The notes under the pieces were generated by a model, which saw only the letters and a list, made by a program, of their open reading frames with translations, had not been told where the DNA came from and searched no databases. Below, in pieces: positions 54,157-64,000 of a stretch of 64,000 bases of DNA (its first letter is position 1; each line of letters opens with the position of its first letter). The position numbers were made by a program, and so were the translations under genes. This DNA is from Telmatactis stephensoni (taxonomy: Eukaryota > Cnidaria > Anthozoa > Actiniaria > Isophelliidae): NCBI GenBank assembly GCA_029948255.1, contig JALIZF010001874.1, positions 1,031,456 through 1,095,455 of the forward strand. Reading direction: 5' to 3'.

Positions 54157-54747
54157 CTGCACGGCAAAACAGAATTAACTCGACCAAATATCCTTGTATC
54201 CGGACCTCACGTTTGGTCAGTAACATATATTTATTGAGCCACCTTAACAGAAGTTTGACAGTATTTTGTAATGACATTTTCTTGTGGCTCCTAGACATTT
54301 ACTTCCAGCTCCTTGAAGGCCGAATACATTTGTATTTTTTATAGATTTTTCCTAGAAATTTCTCATTTAATTCCCTTTCTAACGAATTAAATGATTTCAG
54401 TGTACTTCCTGTGCTATAGAAAATGACTTAAAGCGTATAAATGAATAATAGTATAAAAATATATCTAGCTATCCATAGCTACTTACCAGATGTGCTTTAT
54501 CTCTATCTGCAATATTATCGTTTTCTTACAAGTCGTTTATAGGGAATTTTATCCTCTCCGATTTTGTATGCTGTGCTGTCGGTCATAGAAATAAATAATG
54601 GTTTAGATATATCTCGTTCATCATTTATCAAAATCGTCAAAGATAATACAAATTTGTTGATTTAAAAACTTTGATGGTATCTTTTCTAAACATATATTTG
54701 TCCAAGGAAGTCTTTCAAAAACTTGGTTATTTATAGGATACTTTTGT

Positions 54748-55002
54748 ATGACTCATAAATATTTTGGGCTTTTCGGGCACCAGTCATCCTTTTTTTATAA
54801 ATTCAAGTCTTTAGGGAGGCGTTTTGATTATTTGAACCATTTGTTTGGAGTAAGATCCCTCAAGAAGATGTTGCGTGGTATCCGGTCCTACATAGAAAAT
54901 TCTTATCTCGCTGATTCTTCTGATTATATTTATCTGAAAAATGCCGGTTGCCCAATTTCTAGGCATACTAAATTGAATGAATGCTTTTTTTTCTGGGAAT
55001 AA
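54748..55002 (+). other. unrecognised 84-residue ORF
   Basis: It reads LFGVRSLKKMLRGIRSYIEN then SYLADSSDYIYLKNAGCPIS and has a fairly protein-like composition with an upstream stop. I recognise no domain and see no partner exon. It may be a fragment of a mobile-element protein or chance. Confidence 0.2.
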
Positions 55003-55565
55003 GATCAGTTTTTACCTGTTTATGGGAGTGGTTATCACTACTGTGCTGTACTGACGATTACCAGTGCGTTCTTTTAAGTGTTAGTTGATGGTATTGAGCA
55101 GGTTGCTATAACTTCACTGCACCATGAACGTAGTTCGTATTGGATAACACCACTTACAAAACAGTCTGAGGTGTCTGGTTTCTACTTATCGTTCTTAATC
55201 TAACAAGAACAGATGTCTTAGTATTGATATTCAATTTTTGGAATTATTATGCATGACATATCGATTGATTGAAAGACACACATAAACATACGAGAAGAAA
55301 AATGGAAGCTAGGGATATAAATGAGGTAACTCGGTATAGTCAATCATATTCATTTATGTATATATAATTTTTTTATAGACATTAGCTTTTTACATTGTAT
55401 ATATATATTTTTTAGCACGGCACGTCTGAAAAACGGTCCTACTGAGGCGTTTACCGTGGGTAAATAGAGTTAATTGATTGATTGATTCAGAACTTTCAGT
55501 AAACTGGTGTGATAGTGTCCATCTCCTCTACCACAAATATCCCATGCTTTGTTTGACATCAAGCT

Positions 55566-55767
55566 AAAGCCCGCCGCACACGTTGAGAACTGAATGCGCG
55601 AGGAAACTACCACGCAAGGCACTTTGTTCAGTAGATTTCTCGCCGCAGACGTTGCATCTTTGGTAACGCGAGGCCAAAAATTGAGCAGGTTAGAGAGATG
55701 GTGAGACTGAAAAGTGCCTCGCGTGGCAGTTTCCTCACACAGTTTCTCAACGTGTGCGGCGGTCTTA
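55566..55767. mobile_element. MITE family 'AAGCCCGCCGCACACG', copy 3
   Basis: AAAGCCCGCCGCACACGTTG at the left and CAACGTGTGCGGCGGTCTTA at the right. Its interior is in the opposite orientation to copies 1 and 2 (GCCGCAGACGTTGCATCTTT). Confidence 0.9.
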
Positions 55768-57335
55768 AGGGCGGCAGAATTGTGCGAGCCCCCGGGGGGA
55801 GGGGGTACTCCTAATATTTTGCAAATATGTGATGTGCGCCTCAAGATCCGATTTTTGAGCTGCCTAGCGCAAGCCTAAATGCGATTAAAAAAACAGAATG
55901 CATAATGTGAAACCATGAATCGTTGAACAGCGATAGAGTTCCACTTCCTTAATTGATTTGGGTGAACTAAACACCAAAGAAACTGACCACGTGGTTAGCC
56001 ACATGACAACGATTTTGAAAACTTTAATTTAATATGCACTTGCCATTTTAAGACAAGAGTTAAAACAAATAGTTGCGTATATTGTTGTTGCTACTACTCT
56101 ACACAACTGCATTTGGAAAACTTGTCCTTCATTTCTCTTAAGAAAACAGGTCACGTAACGATTTCGTTAGAGCACGTTTCCTCAATAGGGTCTTTGTACC
56201 ACCACGTGATTGCAGCTATGACAGGAGGCACAACAATAGAGTCTTTTTCCGCTGGGAAACTGAACTCTTTCTCATGTAAACCAGATTTACTGGCTGCCAT
56301 CACGTGATGGTGCAAAGCCTCTATTTCCTTCAAAACTCAAACAATGGGACAGGTTTTCCAAACGCTTTCTTTTTGTGGCTACTCGCCTAGGCGAGAGCCA
56401 CTATGTCATCGTGTAGTGTAAGTCCGTGCGTATCTCCACAGGAAACCCAAAAGTGCTCCATGTATAAACTTCGGAACCAATCAGCAGACGTATTGTTCTT
56501 CATTAGCTCTTAACAATGTATGAACTTCGGAACCAATGAAAACGTTTCACGCAGAAGGTATAGGGGGCTCTCTCTGTTATACAGAACATTCGACAAAACA
56601 GCCAATATTCTCTCCTCTATTGATATTCGTGAGTATATAAGGTATGGCATGAGGAATCGCTCTTTATACCAGTGTTCGTAAGGGTGGGTGGGTGTCCCGA
56701 TAAAGTGCTTCCAATTGACAAATACAAGACCTAATTAAATTTAATGTGGGATGTTTAGTTTCGCAAACTCAACTCAGACTCGGTAGCCAAGATTTTCTAC
56801 TTTTCATTTTTTATTGACTGAATATAAGTCTTCATCATACTTTTTTATGTCGTTTAACAGACTTGCAAATAATGCTTTATCAAATTTTGGCCCGATAAAA
56901 CACTCATGCTTGTTTATAATACTAAGTGTATGATTTTTTAAATTTTAAATACAATTCATATTTTTTCATATATTTTTCAAATAAATTTATAAATAGAGTG
57001 GTTTTCATTAACCCGTGAAACATGGAAACAAAGTGTATTAGTTTAAGTGTAATAGTCAAATAACAACAAAAGAACACAATGGAATTAAGATGTATTTTAA
57101 TAAGAGTGATACACTAAAGTGTTTTTCGGGTGAAAACCACTCTACTATTCATAAATACAATTAATCGAAATAGCAATCTTAATGACAATACTAGAATTCA
57201 ATTGATATTAATTAAGTTATTTCAACAATGGTAATAGTATAACATTGTTATCCAAGTTTGATTAAGCTGAGATAATGGAGACAGTAAATCCTTACAAATT
57301 AAATGATATATAATTATTTTTTATTCAAGCAATAT

Positions 57336-57610
57336 ATAACGCGCGCGCATGTCTCTGTACTGTGATATAAACGCGATGGAAGATGTAGAGCAAGAGAAAA
57401 GCAAGCTTAGGAACACGAGGCGTAGCCGAGTATTTCTCTTGCTTTTTCGAGTGCTCTACATCTTTCAGAGTGTTTATATGACAGTGCAAAAACATAAGCG
57501 ATCGTTTTATATTGCTTTTATAAAGTATTTTCGACGTTTTTATGTGAGCCATGTCTCTGTCCTCCGATATCAACATGGTAGCCAGCCAATCAGCGCGCGC
57601 GTTATATCTC
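57336..57610. mobile_element. palindromic foldback element with TATAACGCGCGCGC ends
   Basis: ATATAACGCGCGCGC at the left and GCGCGCGCGTTATAT at the right are inverses. The inner arms GATGTAGAGCAAGAGAAA and TTTCTCTTGC, GCTCTACATC also pair, with imperfect segments between. Confidence 0.75.
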
Positions 57611-57789
57611 AAGTATTTTATAATTAAGAATAGAATCGATGAAATGATTTAAAACCTGGTACCTTGTTACTCATTAACTTTTAAAAAACGTTAATAGAAT
57701 GAGATGGCCATGAGACACAGCTACATCCATTGTTCTCTCTTTGTTTGCTTTCTCCAACCGTGACATGTGCACAAAACAAAAGCATTCCT

Positions 57790-58055
57790 ACATATATGAA
57801 TGAGAGCGCCGGTCTATCATCTATGGCCCCGGGTTTGATTCCTAGACGGGGCATCACATTTGGCTTGAGTTTGTTGTTCGTTCTTGGCTGAAACATGTGT
57901 GTTTATGTAAATTAATTTGTATGTAAATGTGTAACTGTCTCGTAATGATAGTACCCTTGAATACCTTCGACTCGATAACGTTGAGCTGTGCCCTTCGTAA
58001 TTCAGCAATTGTGCTGCAAGGAAGGGTGATGAGCTATACCAAATTTATATTAGAC
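57790..58055 (+). mobile_element. tRNA-derived SINE, family D
   Basis: AGCGCCGGTCTATCATCTAT then GGCCCCGGGTTTGATTCCTA gives a B-box-like head. The body ends with TTCGTAATTCAGCAATTGTG then CTGCAAGGAAGGGTGATGAG, which recurs inverted at 15065-15130. Confidence 0.6.
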
Positions 58056-59081
58056 AATCAGCCAGTAAAAACGTTTGGGCCAGGTCGGTCATAAATGATC
58101 ATGAAGGTAAAACAAAAAATTGTACACGGTCAAGGCCCTACTGGACATCCCTGTTTGCTCCTTTGTTGGTCCCTTAGAAGTTTGACGAGTTTCAAAACCG
58201 TATCGCCCTATTTCATTATGACGTCACGGCTTGTTTAAGATGGGGACAGAATCATAGAGAACAACAGGAATTTAACAAAATCGATTGCATTTGATGGCTG
58301 TTACTGCTTTTCTACGGTCCTACAAAACGCATTTAAATATCGATTTTCTTTGTGATTGTTACTGTTTTGTCCCCCTTCCACGACCATGATCCTTAGCGTT
58401 TAAGCAATAGATTGTTTTGATGTGACGTCATAGTGAAATAGGACAATTGCCAGTTAATCAACTATTTAATATTCTACTTGATTCAAGATTAGATTCTAGT
58501 TATTTTAGTCACTAGACTCTACGTACAGTCGAAGCTCTCCTTGTTACCACTCTCTGGCGTACAAGGCCAGTTTTAGTGTAAAATGTGCAAAACCTCGTCC
58601 ACAAAACTCTGATCTGTCTCAAAACACTGCCGTACCGTAAGTGACCGCGACATTGCAATGATGAATAACGAGTTTTAAGTTTGTTTTAGTTTCTTTTCGG
58701 TAGTTTTTACTATACGTTATCTGTATGCATGTCACTTCTTCTGTGACAAACAACTATTTATATACTTGCAAATTAAACAGATTAAAATTTCGATCTGTTA
58801 ACGACAGACCCGCTTTTCCTAATGACGTGTTCTTCCTAAACTATCACAACCCTTTTTCGAAACTGATTTTTTTTGTGTGTTCACATTTTAAAACTCATTT
58901 AAAAACACCAAAACAATTGAAAACTGGCAAACAAAAGAAGTTACCGTAAAGGTTTAGGTATGAAACGTTATAAGTGACGTCATGGCAGCCATTTTGGATG
59001 AAATCCAATAAAAGAGTTCAGTAGCGTCAAATGTGTTGTTGTTGTTGTTGTTTTCTGTTGTTTTACTTTATTTTAGTCCAA

Positions 59082-59222
59082 CAATAGGCCCTTTGCAGCA
59101 TATTGGAATGCAGCTGAATTTGGAGGCAAGACAAAAGAATCTCAACTCCAGAGAACCAGAAACCTATTGTCCTTGCCCTCCAAATTCAGCTGCATTCCGA
59201 CGTGCTGCAAAGGGCCTATTGC
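59082..59222. mobile_element. foldback element 'CAATAGGCCCTTTGCAGCA'
   Basis: CAATAGGCCCTTTGCAGCA and its inverse TGCTGCAAAGGGCCTATTG bound arms of about 53 bp (GGAATGCAGCTGAATTTGGA and inverse) with a few differences. It is present in duplication copy 2 only. Confidence 0.9.
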
Positions 59223-59317
59223 ACATTTCTACTATTTTCAGTCTCAAGGGAATGATTAAAATCCAGACATTGTTTGCAGTTTTTGAGCACGTTGTCGCTT
59301 ACCAGAGACTATTCTCT

Positions 59318-60289
59318 TCAACTGAGAGCTATATTTACGATTCCCCAAGGTGGTTGCTTAGTTCGGAAAGCTTCGACTGCGATTCCCATTACATTCTCCT
59401 GGTGACGTACAATTTGTCGTTGATTGATTGTTCTTGCGATGAGACGATTTTGACAGAACCTAAATCTACGGACAATGACCATTTTATATTCACGCATGCG
59501 CATTGCATAGATAATTGGGTTAATCAGAGAGTTACTATATTGGAGGAATTTAGCTGCAATTACTATTACTTTGAAAAGTTTTAGATTTATCATTAAAGTG
59601 TATTGTTTTGTAATAAAAACTACGTATGACTGTAAAGTTAAAGCTTGAAATGGAATCCATGCAATCAAACTGACAATAGTAACAATCACAAGTGTGATGG
59701 TTAGTTTTTTCTCACGCACCTGATGAATTGCGTTATTGTGCACTCGTGTCACGCAAGTCATTTTTATCCATATAAAGATATATGCAATGATCACACAAAC
59801 GAGTGAAATGAATATCGGAGCAGCAGTAACAACTGGAATTGTTATTCGTAATGTATTTTTGTGAGGTCCTGAGGAAATTTTATAGCTTATCATACCAGCT
59901 GCACTACCTAACGACAAAATCCATGTCACTGTAATTCCAATAATATATGCAGTCCTGCTTAAAGTGCGATGTTTGAACGGAAAGTATGTTGCGTACGCTC
60001 GTTCAGTGGCCAATGCTGCCAAATTTAAGACAGAAGCTGTTCCAAATAGAACATCCTGAGCGACATAAAAGTGGCAATAATTTTTTGTAAAAGGATTTTC
60101 TACCCAGTATATATACGTAGGTACAGATACCAGTCCTACTAGCAAATCAGCTACGGCCAGGTTTACAATAAGTGCATACTTGCGCAGGCGTAGACGTGGA
60201 GTACTTGTGAATATCACCAGGGTGGTGACATTTCCTGTTACTATGGCTACAGCCTCTAGAGCAAACAACCAAGTGTACCACATCACCAT
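59318..60289 (-). CDS. class A GPCR, paralogue 2 of a duplicated pair
   Basis: A seven-transmembrane receptor of 323 residues, clearly related to 51367-52278 (shared IFT-TPRLRLRKYALIVNLA, VADLLVGLVSVP, SLIAWIPFQAL, NPIIYAM). Its DRY position reads ALATERAYATYFPFK. ATG 60289 is preceded in frame by a TGA in the same exon, so the start is well supported. A TTTATTCCAG acceptor lies about 30 bases upstream, suggesting a non-coding first exon. The C-tail is about 20 residues longer than in paralogue 1 (MGIAVEAFRTKQPPWGIVNI). It acts at the plasma membrane; ligand unknown. A 183-residue plus-strand ORF at 59033-59584 overlaps its 3' end and is a shadow. Confidence 0.92.
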   Translation of the reverse strand: MVMWYTWLFALEAVAIVTGNVTTLVIFTSTPRLRLRKYALIVNLAVADLLVGLVSVPTYIYWVENPFTKNYCHFYVAQDVLFGTASVLNLAALATERAYATYFPFKHRTLSRTAYIIGITVTWILSLGSAAGMISYKISSGPHKNTLRITIPVVTAAPIFISLVCVIIAYIFIWIKMTCVTRVHNNAIHQVREKKLTITLVIVTIVSLIAWIPFQALTLQSYVVFITKQYTLMINLKLFKVIVIAAKFLQYSNSLINPIIYAMRMREYKMVIVRRFRFCQNRLIARTINQRQIVRHQENVMGIAVEAFRTKQPPWGIVNIALS

Positions 60290-60339
60290 ATTTCACTGTG
60301 CTGTAGCTTAGCTTAGAATCTGGAATAAAATAAGTTATA

Positions 60340-61310
60340 ATGGAGTTTTTTCGAGTTTGATGATACCGGTGCAAAATTAGACAACTTAACTGCGACGCAC
60401 AAACGCAGGCTCGCGTCAAGGGTAAATCATTCGAAAATAACAGCGAGAAAAACATAACATTTTGACAATGAACGAATCAACGTTGACTTTACTGCCATGG
60501 GTCTTTCTTGGAAAATAGGGTACTCCTGCATAAATGCGTCTCTTCCCAGTAGTTTACAAAGTGGCAGGGCAAACCCCTGGCACCTCTCAGTTAAAAAAGG
60601 GTTCACAGTCGGCTAATTTGGACCCATGAATGAAATGAACATAAAACTCATAGACTAACATAGAAAATAGATAAACAAATCTAAACTGAATAAAAGTAAC
60701 TCTAGCTGAATATTTTTTCTGAATGTTTCTTTCCTTTTCATGAATCGACCAAGACTGAGCAAGAAATAAGCATAGATGATGAAGCATTGACTAATAACTG
60801 AAAACAACTAAGAGGTAAATGTGTTGAACTTTTACTATAAATCAAGTTGTTTACTCTGATAAAGTGTGAAGAAGCATAAATTGATTTTTAGGATCAATTT
60901 AAAAGGACGTGTATCTCAATGTAACAGGATATTGACAAATAAAGCAAGAACGGAGCTTTCCGTCGCCATTTCTGACAGTATATTATTAATATTTCTGTAG
61001 TTTGGGAAGTAATAAGCAATATGTAAGCAAGTAAGAGATAATTTAGTGTCTTTACCTAAATACCGTGTAGGAAGATAGTATTATATTGATAGATGATTTG
61101 AAGATTATTTTAGGCGTTGTATTTTACAGCATTTTTAAGTCCGTCACTATGATTGACAGGTTAGCTTTTGCTCACTTTTTCATTGCTGTCGCTTTTCCTT
61201 ATTTTCGATTTTGCTATGTTACGTTTATAGTCCAGCAATTTGGTGCAAGAATTGTTCACTTTGAGGTAAAAGCACCAAATTTGGCACAGTTGTAGTATTC
61301 GATGAGCTGA
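60340..61310. other. intergenic, nothing recognised
   Basis: AT-rich sequence upstream of GPCR paralogue 2. Any upstream exon and promoter of that gene would be here, but I cannot place them. The short ORFs have no recognisable domains. Confidence 0.5.
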
Positions 61311-61318
61311 TTAATTTA

Positions 61319-62990
61319 AGCTATGGATCCCACCTGAATTCGTCCAGGGGGGTCAAATTTGACACTTAGGGGGGTAGGGTAGGTCAAATCTACCTAGAAA
61401 ATTATAAAATGCAGACAACACCACCCAGACAGTGCAAAACATACCAAAAAATTGCTGTTGGATCTGTTTGTTAAGTCTAGCTATGGATCCATCCAAGATT
61501 CGATCAGGGGGGGCTAAATATTTCACTTTGGGGGGTAGGGTAAGTCAAATTTACCTAAAATAATCTAAAATGCAGACAACACTACCCAGACAGTGCGAAA
61601 CTTACCAAAAGTTTGCTTTTAGATCTGTTTGTTAATTCTAGCTATAACACCGTCCAATTTTTTATCAGGGGGGTTGAGTATCACACTTAGGGGGGTAGGG
61701 TAAGTCAAATTTAACTGGGCTAAAACAACCTAAAATGGAGACAGCACCACCCAGACAGTACGAAACACACCAAAAGTTTGCTGTTGAATCTGTTTGTCAA
61801 TTCTAGCTATGGCACTGTCCAATATTCTCTCGGGGGGAGCTAAATGTTACACTTAGGGGGGTAGGGTAAGTCAAATTTACCTCAAATAATTTAAAATGCA
61901 GACAAAACTACCCAGACAGTACGAAACATACCAGAACTTTGCTATTAGATCTGTTTGTTAGTTCTAGTTATGGTTCCACCCAACAGTCTATCGGGGGGAG
62001 GGGGGGTTTGAGTATCACACTTATGGGGGGTAGGGTAAGTCAGATTTACCTAAAACAACCTAAAATGCGCGGCTTGCTGTAGTCTAGTTGATAAATATAT
62101 AGGTAGAAAAATGTGCAGGACCTTGTTTAACAGCATCGATAGTTTCTTTAGCTGAGCTAATCTATTAGATCTGTTTGTTAATTCTAGCTATGATACCGCC
62201 TAACATTCTAACAGGGTGTAAAATGTTCACTTAGGGGGGGGGGTAGGGTAAGTCAAATCTATCTTATAAGATAATTAATAGCCCTCTTTCGATATATGGT
62301 TGAGTCCCCACACACAAAATATTCAGTACGAGGCTCAGGGGAATAATGCTTAGTGGTGCGCAACTAAACAAATGTTCAGTCTTGCACCACAAAGCATTAT
62401 TCCCCATAGCCTCAAACTGATTCTTTTGTGTGTGGCAACTCAAACATATGTCGAAAGTTGACTATTCAAAACACAGAAAATATTTTCCAAACAGCGCCAG
62501 GCATACCAGAATGTTTTATTAGATCTCTTAGCTCCTGCTTATATGGCGAAAAGTTGTCTCGGCTAACCAAGACAGCCTGCCTCGAGTTACCCTGGTCGAG
62601 ATGAGTTTTCGTGTATTTCTCCTATGGAGAATTTAACTCATCTCAGTTAAATGAAACAACTCAGGGATGAGTTGTCTTGTCTCGGCTGATAGGGTAACCC
62701 TGGCAGGCAGAACAAGTTTCTCATACAAACATAACTCGCCTGCCCAGGGCGAGACAGCTCGAACAAAAACAAAGGAAATGTTTCATTCCTTGTCTCCGGG
62801 GGCAAAGTATTACTTCATTCCATGTACACGCTCTGTGAAATTGTCTCGGGGTGGGGGATGTCTTCGATAGATGTGACAACGTTTCTCCATATAAACAGGG
62901 CCTAAATGAATTCTAGCTATGCATCCATCCAAAATTCTATCAGAGGTGGTCAGAAGTGGGGAAAGTTGGTACACTAAGGGGGGAGAATAA
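61319..62990. repeat. about 160-bp G-rich tandem repeat, seven units (interrupted)
   Basis: Units start near TCTAGCTATGG at about 61319, 61478, 61639, 61804, 61965, 62185 and 62910. Each has a C-poor stretch like CACTTAGGGGGGTAGGGTAA then GTCAAATTTACCT, and most carry CCACCCAGACAGT and TTAGATCTGTTTGTTAATTC. Spacing is 159-165 bp except where other sequence is inserted (about 62060-62160 and 62290-62900). Confidence 0.9.
62287..62454. mobile_element. foldback element inside the tandem repeat array
   Basis: TTTCGATATATGGTTGAGTC and GACTCAAACATATGTCGAAA-like ends pair (the right side reads CAACTCAAACATATGTCGAA). Inner arms GGGGAATAATGCTTAGTGGT and CACCACAAAGCATTATTCCC also pair. Confidence 0.8.
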
Positions 62991-63663
62991 GGCAAATTTA
63001 GCTAAAAACGTGAAATACAGCTAATTGTAACGAGAAAGTGTCAAAATGTCTGATTAATAACATACATAAAAAAGTTTTTCTCATCGAAATGAGTGAAAAT
63101 GTTGGAGTAACTCAATGACATGTGATACATCAGTAGCGCGCTCATTTCTGCTAAAATTTCTTTCAAAAACACAACAAAATCCTCGATGTTTTTGCCTCTT
63201 TTTCCATCAAAATTGTTCGTTTGTTGGCAAAAATTACACACTTTTGATGCTAGATAATATAAACAACAGCAGAGCTAAGAAAACTTTGATTTAACACTGT
63301 TTTTGAAAACACATATCTGCACTAAACGGTTTTTGTGGGTCCTAAAGTGTCAAATTATGACGCATGGGAGTAGGGTAGGACGAAAATTAACTGCATCCGG
63401 TTACTAAAATAGCACAGATGGGAATCATCATGGTGCGTGCCCCATTAACAAATTTCCCTCTTATTTATGCTCTCTTGATAAAGCTCTGGTGAGCTTCACA
63501 CTGACAAGGCCTCTGCTTTGAAGCTTAAGATAGTAATTTCTCAAGATTTTTCAAAAAATTCCTAAAACAAACGTTCATCATCTTTTTTGCTTGATATTTG
63601 TAAAGAATTTTTGCCAGAGCCTTGTTCTCGATGGCGCGTGTGACTTCACCTTAAGAACGCGAT

Positions 63664-63825
63664 CTACAGCGGCGGCCAAAAATAGTTCGAACACCCCCGC
63701 TCCCCCAAATCAATGTTGGTTACCTTCTGGAAGTCCAGCGCCACGGCAAACCAGCCAACATTGGATAGGGGGAAAGGGGGTCATTACACAGGGAAGTGTT
63801 CGAAACCTTTTGTCCTCCGCTGTAG
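63664..63825. mobile_element. foldback element with TACAGCGG ends
   Basis: TACAGCGGCGGCCAAAAATA then GTTCGAACAC is inverted imperfectly at the right as GTGTTCGAAACCTTTTGTCC then TCCGCTGTA. TA on both sides fits a Tc1/mariner-type non-autonomous element. The centre pairs CAATGTTGGTT with AACCAGCCAACATTG imperfectly. Confidence 0.75.
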
Positions 63826-64000
63826 CTATGGCGAACAAGATTTTGACGATTTTTAAACAAAATGTAGATGCAGAAGTTTATTTTTTGAAACCAATGTTTG
63901 TTTGAACTTTATAGCCTATTTGAGCTTATAACACGCAACAAATGCATTAAGATTTTCATAAGAATAGCATTTTAATAATGCAGTACTCTTGGGTAAGCTC

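Larger units (their letters stand above)
56570..60340. repeat. segmental duplication, copy 2 (with GPCR 59318-60289)
   Basis: Collinear with 48400-52330: ACATTCGACAAAACAGCCAA at 56586, GGTGGGTGTCCCGATAAAGT at 56686, TGATGTGACGTCATAGTGAA at 58419, GGCGTACAAGGCCAGTTTTA at 58556, TGACGTCATGGCAGCCATTT at 58976, and the GPCR. Copy-specific insertions are the palindrome 57336-57610, a SINE at 57790 and the foldback element 59082-59222. The spacing between copies is about 8.2 kb. Confidence 0.9.

Noticed and set aside
57349..57627. Overlapping 92- and 95-residue ORFs on both strands
   Set aside because: Both arise from the palindromic element, which reads similarly on either strand.
59033..59584. 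183-residue plus-strand ORF
   Set aside because: Covers a foldback element and the antisense of the GPCR 3' end; no independent support.
61319..62270. Spaced repeats considered as a CRISPR-like array
   Set aside because: Units are about 160 bp, diverged along their whole length, and the genome is eukaryotic.

Overview
The window is metazoan nuclear DNA. It is AT-rich, with intron-bearing genes, GT-AG splice sites, simple repeats, tRNA-derived SINEs and a great many foldback (MITE-like) elements. Tandem TRAF genes, near-intronless rhodopsin-type GPCRs and this repeat content together suggest a cnidarian, probably an anthozoan. That is an inference; no sequence here fixes the species.

Layout. 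(1) 1-4194: no convincing gene; tandem duplications, a GAA microsatellite and small foldback elements. (2) 4195-25182, plus strand: one 23-exon gene whose joined exons give about 1,274 codons. Its exon sequences and total length fit the vertebrate KIAA0825 (DUF4495) protein. The introns carry many SINEs and palindromic elements. (3) 25183-28399: intergenic, simple repeats, the 3' end of a LINE and a SINE. (4) 28400-28690: small unrecognised ORF; 28824-29807: single-exon class A GPCR, plus strand. (5) 30804-36740 and 37878-47002, minus strand: two complete tandem TRAF-family genes (RING, TRAF zinc fingers, coiled coil, MATH). Each has seven coding exons with the same intron phases, and six of the seven are identical in length. 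(6) 48400-52330 and 56570-60340: a duplicated block, each copy carrying a minus-strand GPCR (51367-52278 and 59318-60289). The first copy is interrupted by a dead LINE fragment, the second by a foldback element. (7) 61300-63000: a roughly 160-bp G-rich tandem repeat; the rest to the end holds only repeats.

The genes do not form an operon or pathway. The TRAF pair would serve cytoplasmic signalling or ubiquitination downstream of TNF/Toll-type receptors. The GPCRs are surface receptors of unknown ligand. The KIAA0825-like protein has no known biochemical function.

The most unusual material is non-coding: several distinct families of near-perfect palindromic elements, three of them bounded by TTAA with ends starting GGTKGG, one of which forms a 1.7-kb hairpin inside a TRAF intron. 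All exon models were made by eye from splice sites and reading frame; two junctions in the large gene are weak and are flagged.
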